Source of the DNA: an uncultured Erythrobacter sp.
GTDB taxonomy: Bacteria > Pseudomonadota > Alphaproteobacteria > Sphingomonadales > Sphingomonadaceae
Length of the DNA stretch: 17,843 nt
Direction of reading: 5' to 3'
Assembly: GCA_947258465.1 (NCBI GenBank)
Contig: CAMYIQ010000210.1
Coordinates: 1-17,843, forward strand
Shown: in pieces, positions 15,264 through 17,843 of the stretch
Position numbering within the stretch: position 1 is the first letter of the stretch
Layout of the letters: every line of letters starts with the position of its first letter
Notes under the pieces: model-generated
Told to the model about the DNA's origin: nothing
Seen by the model: the letters and a program-made list of their open reading frames with translations, nothing else
Databases searched by the model: none
Position numbers and translations under genes: made by a program

Positions 15264-17291
15264 ATGACGGAACTGCTCAAGATCAGCCTGCCCGACGGTT
15301 CGGTGCGCGAAATGGAACGTGGCAGCACGCCTGCCGATGTCGCCTCCGCGATCGGCCCCGGCCTTGCCAAGGCCGCCATCGCCGCGCGTGTCGACGGGGA
15401 ACTGCGCGATATCAACCGCCCGTTCGAAGGCGATGCCGAACTGGCGCTGGTCACAAGCCGCGACGAGGAAGACGCGCTCGAGCTTGCACGCCACGACTAT
15501 GCGCATGTGCTCGCCGAAGCGGTGCAGGCGCTATGGCCCGGCACGCAGATCACTTTCGGTCCGGCGACGGATGACGGCTTCTATTACGACGTGAAAGCCC
15601 CCGAAGGCCGCGAGCCGTTCAGCATGGACGATCTCCCCGCGATCGAGGAGGAGATGCGCCGCATCATCAAGGCGGACAAGCCGCTGCGCCGCGAAGTGTG
15701 GAGCCGCCAGCAGTTGATCGACAAATGGGAGGCCGACGGCGAAACCTTCAAGGCCGAATGGGCCAAGGAACTGCCCGAGGATGAGGAGCTGACGGTTTAC
15801 TGGTCGGGTGAGGACTGGCTCGACATGTGCCGCGGCCCGCACCTGCCCAGCACGGGCAAGCTCGACCCGCAGGCCTTCAAGCTGATGCGCGTTGCCGGAG
15901 CATATTGGCGCGGCGACCAGAAGAATGCACAGCTCACGCGCATTTACGGCACGGGCTGGCTCAACAAGAAACAGCTCAACGCGCATCTGACGCGGCTGGA
16001 AGAGGCGGCCAAGCGCGACCATCGCAAGCTGGGCCGCGAGATGGACCTGTTTCACTTGCAGGAAGAAGCGCATGGCAGCGTGTTCTGGCATCCCAAGGGC
16101 TATCGCATCTGGCGCGAGCTGGAGGCTTATATGCGCCGCAAGATGGACGGCGGCGGCTACCGCGAGATCAAGACGCCGCAGCTGATGGATGTGCGCCAGT
16201 GGGAGCAGTCCGGCCACTGGGGCAAATATGCCGAGAACATGTTTGCCGTGCCCGATATCGTCCCCGAGGTCGAAGGGCTGGGCGACGACAATGACGGCAA
16301 GGGAGCCAACCCGCAGGTTGCCGACGATGCCGACTGGATGGCGATCAAGCCGATGAATTGCCCGGCGCATGTGCTGGTTTTCAAACAGGGCATCACATCC
16401 TATCGCGATCTGCCGATCCGGCTGGGCGAAATGGGCTGCTGCCACCGCAACGAACCGCATGGCGCGCTCCACGGCTTGATGCGCGTGCGCCAGTTCACGC
16501 AGGACGATGCGCATATTTTCTGCACCGAGGGGCAGGTGGTCGAGGAGGTTCGCGCCTTCTGCAAACTGGCGGACGAGGTCTATTCGGACTTCGGCTTCAA
16601 ATACGAGATCAAGCTGGCGCTGCGTCCCGAGAAGCGGCTTGGGTCGGACGCGGATTGGGATCGCGCCGAACAGGAATTGCGCGACGCCGTTGCCGAAGCG
16701 GGCATGGACAATGCGGACTATGGCTGGGAGGAACTGCCGGGCGAAGGCGCCTTCTACGCGCCCAAGCTCGAATGGCACCTGACCGACGCGATCGGGCGGA
16801 CATGGCAGGTCGGCACGATCCAGGGAGACCGCGTGCTGCCCGACCGTCTCGACGCGAGCTATGTCGGCGAGGATGGCGAGAAGCACCGCCCGGTCATGCT
16901 GCACCGCGCGATTTTCGGGTCCTACGAGCGCTTCATCGGCATCCTGATCGAGCATTTCGCGGGCCGCCTTCCCGTGTGGCTCGCCCCGACGCAGGCAGTG
17001 GTCGCGACGATCGTTTCGGACGCCGACGACTATGCCAGGGAAGCGGTCGCCAAGCTGGAAGCCGCCGGAATCCGCGTGGAAAGCGATCTGCGCAACGAGA
17101 AGATCAACTACAAGGTGCGCGAACACAGTCTTGCCAAGGTTCCGCACCTGCTGGTGGTGGGCAAACGCGAGGCAGAGGAAGGCACCGTTGCGGTGCGCAC
17201 GCTGGGCGAGAAGGAGCAGCGCGTGATGAGCCTCGACGAGGCGATCGCCATGCTGACGGACGCAGGCACACCGCCCGATTTGAAAATTTGA
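15264..17291 (+). CDS. thrS: Threonyl-tRNA synthetase
   Basis: 675 aa; charges tRNA-Thr with threonine in the cytoplasm. Domains in order: TGS domain (1-65); editing domain with His77-x3-His81 (HDYAH) and Cys189-x3-His193 (CRGPH), which removes mischarged serine; class II catalytic core with zinc ligands Cys366 (MNCPAH), His417 (QDDAH) and His547 (VMLHRA), and motif 2 around CCHRNEPHGALHGLMRVR; C-terminal anticodon-binding domain (about 570-675, with SDLRNEKINYKVREH and LLVVGKREAEEGTVAVR). An acidic insertion of about 30 residues, compared with E. coli ThrS, lies at 328-358 just before the MNC motif. ATG 15264 matches the conserved family start; the frame extends upstream only as non-homologous sequence. 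It follows a Thr-rich leader and hairpins that probably control its transcription. Confidence 0.97.
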   Translation: MTELLKISLPDGSVREMERGSTPADVASAIGPGLAKAAIAARVDGELRDINRPFEGDAELALVTSRDEEDALELARHDYAHVLAEAVQALWPGTQITFGPATDDGFYYDVKAPEGREPFSMDDLPAIEEEMRRIIKADKPLRREVWSRQQLIDKWEADGETFKAEWAKELPEDEELTVYWSGEDWLDMCRGPHLPSTGKLDPQAFKLMRVAGAYWRGDQKNAQLTRIYGTGWLNKKQLNAHLTRLEEAAKRDHRKLGREMDLFHLQEEAHGSVFWHPKGYRIWRELEAYMRRKMDGGGYREIKTPQLMDVRQWEQSGHWGKYAENMFAVPDIVPEVEGLGDDNDGKGANPQVADDADWMAIKPMNCPAHVLVFKQGITSYRDLPIRLGEMGCCHRNEPHGALHGLMRVRQFTQDDAHIFCTEGQVVEEVRAFCKLADEVYSDFGFKYEIKLALRPEKRLGSDADWDRAEQELRDAVAEAGMDNADYGWEELPGEGAFYAPKLEWHLTDAIGRTWQVGTIQGDRVLPDRLDASYVGEDGEKHRPVMLHRAIFGSYERFIGILIEHFAGRLPVWLAPTQAVVATIVSDADDYAREAVAKLEAAGIRVESDLRNEKINYKVREHSLAKVPHLLVVGKREAEEGTVAVRTLGEKEQRVMSLDEAIAMLTDAGTPPDLKI

Positions 17292-17330
17292 GAAGTTTTT
17301 CTTTTCCCAATGGTGTGTTAGCCGTCGGGG

Positions 17331-17843
17331 ATGTCTAACTCGATCCGCGATACTAGAAATGAGTTCATCGTTTACGTTGATGAGAGTGGAGATCACTCAC
17401 TCGCTAAGGTCGACGATACGTATCCTGTTTTCGTTCTAGCATTCTGTGTATTTTATCAGGACAACTACATTGAGAACGTAATCTCCGCGATCGAGCGCTT
17501 GAAGTTTGAGAAGTTCGGTCACGATGTGGTTATTTTGCATGAGCGGGAAATCAGGAAGGAGACTGGCCCATTCCGGTTCCGCGGCAAGGAAGACAAGAAC
17601 CAGTTCCTTGGATCACTAACGCGGATAATCGAGGAAAGTAACTTCATATTGATATCGTGTGTCATCGATAAGCGAGAGCTCGATGCTTCTGCAGAGGATG
17701 TCGGCAATCCCTACCACATTGCACTGGGGCATTGTCTCGAGACTTTGTCAGATCTCTTGGATGAGAAAGGTAAATCGACTTCACTGACGCATGTAATTTT
17801 CGAGGAGCGTGGGAAAAAGGAAGACGCTGAACTGGAATTAGAG
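17331..17843 (+). CDS. DUF3800 domain protein, N-terminal part (runs off right edge)
   Basis: 171 codons from ATG at 17331 to the window end, with no stop. The start EFIVYVDESGDHS (Asp17, Glu18, Asp21), the following FVLAFCVF strand, VILHEREIRKETGPFRF (about 67-83) and YHIALGHCLETL fit DUF3800. This is a widespread family with a predicted RNase H-like fold, common on mobile elements and in strain-variable regions; its biochemical role is not settled. Base composition is strikingly lower in G+C (roughly 45-50 percent by eye against about 65 percent for the neighbours), and codons rare elsewhere here (AGA, ATA, CTA, TTA) are used, which points to horizontal acquisition. No Shine-Dalgarno sequence is evident. 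The 39-base gap after thrS has a T-rich stretch but no convincing terminator stem. Confidence 0.8.
   Translation, partial: MSNSIRDTRNEFIVYVDESGDHSLAKVDDTYPVFVLAFCVFYQDNYIENVISAIERLKFEKFGHDVVILHEREIRKETGPFRFRGKEDKNQFLGSLTRIIEESNFILISCVIDKRELDASAEDVGNPYHIALGHCLETLSDLLDEKGKSTSLTHVIFEERGKKEDAELELE

Noticed and set aside
17272..17330. Possible terminator after thrS (GAAAA near the stop and TTTTTC downstream)
   Set aside because: The stem would be about five A-T pairs with mismatches, too weak to call.
15531..17396. 621-codon minus-strand open frame opposite thrS
   Set aside because: Antisense shadow of an unambiguous threonyl-tRNA synthetase; no recognisable domain.
1..17843. CRISPR arrays, insertion sequences, tRNA/rRNA genes, tandem repeats
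   Set aside because: No repeated spacer pattern, transposase, terminal inverted repeats or RNA-gene cloverleaf was recognised by eye.

Overview
The window is a GC-rich (roughly two-thirds G+C) chromosomal segment. Its gene families point to an alphaproteobacterium, most likely Sphingomonadales and probably the Erythrobacter/Altererythrobacter group: a 1562-residue NAD-dependent glutamate dehydrogenase, a DUF898 membrane protein, a PhoD-type phosphatase with a Tat signal, and a threonyl-tRNA synthetase with an insertion. The taxonomic call is inference. I see no rRNA, tRNA, CRISPR array or insertion sequence.

Layout. The left edge holds the start of an ABC-transporter ATPase (minus strand), divergent from queG (epoxyqueuosine reductase, plus). 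queG overlaps tail to tail with a minus-strand block covering about 1277-13207. Read in transcription order (right to left), that block contains: (i) a compact three-gene module, with a 60-aa two-helix membrane protein, a 193-aa multi-helix membrane protein and a 64-aa XRE-type regulator, joined by 4-base ATGA overlaps, preceded by a promoter with a palindromic operator and closed by a strong intrinsic terminator; (ii) a DUF898 membrane protein and an M48 membrane metallopeptidase 4 bases apart; (iii) an alpha/beta hydrolase, a TPR protein and a luciferase-like monooxygenase, the last two junctions again ATGA overlaps; (iv) the large NAD-glutamate dehydrogenase followed by a ferredoxin-reductase-type FAD oxidoreductase.

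The right part is on the plus strand: a Tat-exported PhoD-like phosphatase/phosphodiesterase, then thrS, then the start of a DUF3800 gene whose base composition is clearly lower in G+C, which suggests the left edge of acquired DNA.

The most interesting element lies between phoD and thrS. An apparently leaderless 23-codon peptide carries six threonine codons in seven positions. It is followed by three mutually exclusive RNA hairpins arranged as in a classical transcription attenuator. A promoter-like sequence is placed so that transcription would begin at the AUG itself. This predicts that thrS is controlled by ribosome stalling on threonine codons when charged tRNA-Thr is scarce. The second system worth attention is the autoregulated-looking membrane-protein/XRE module.
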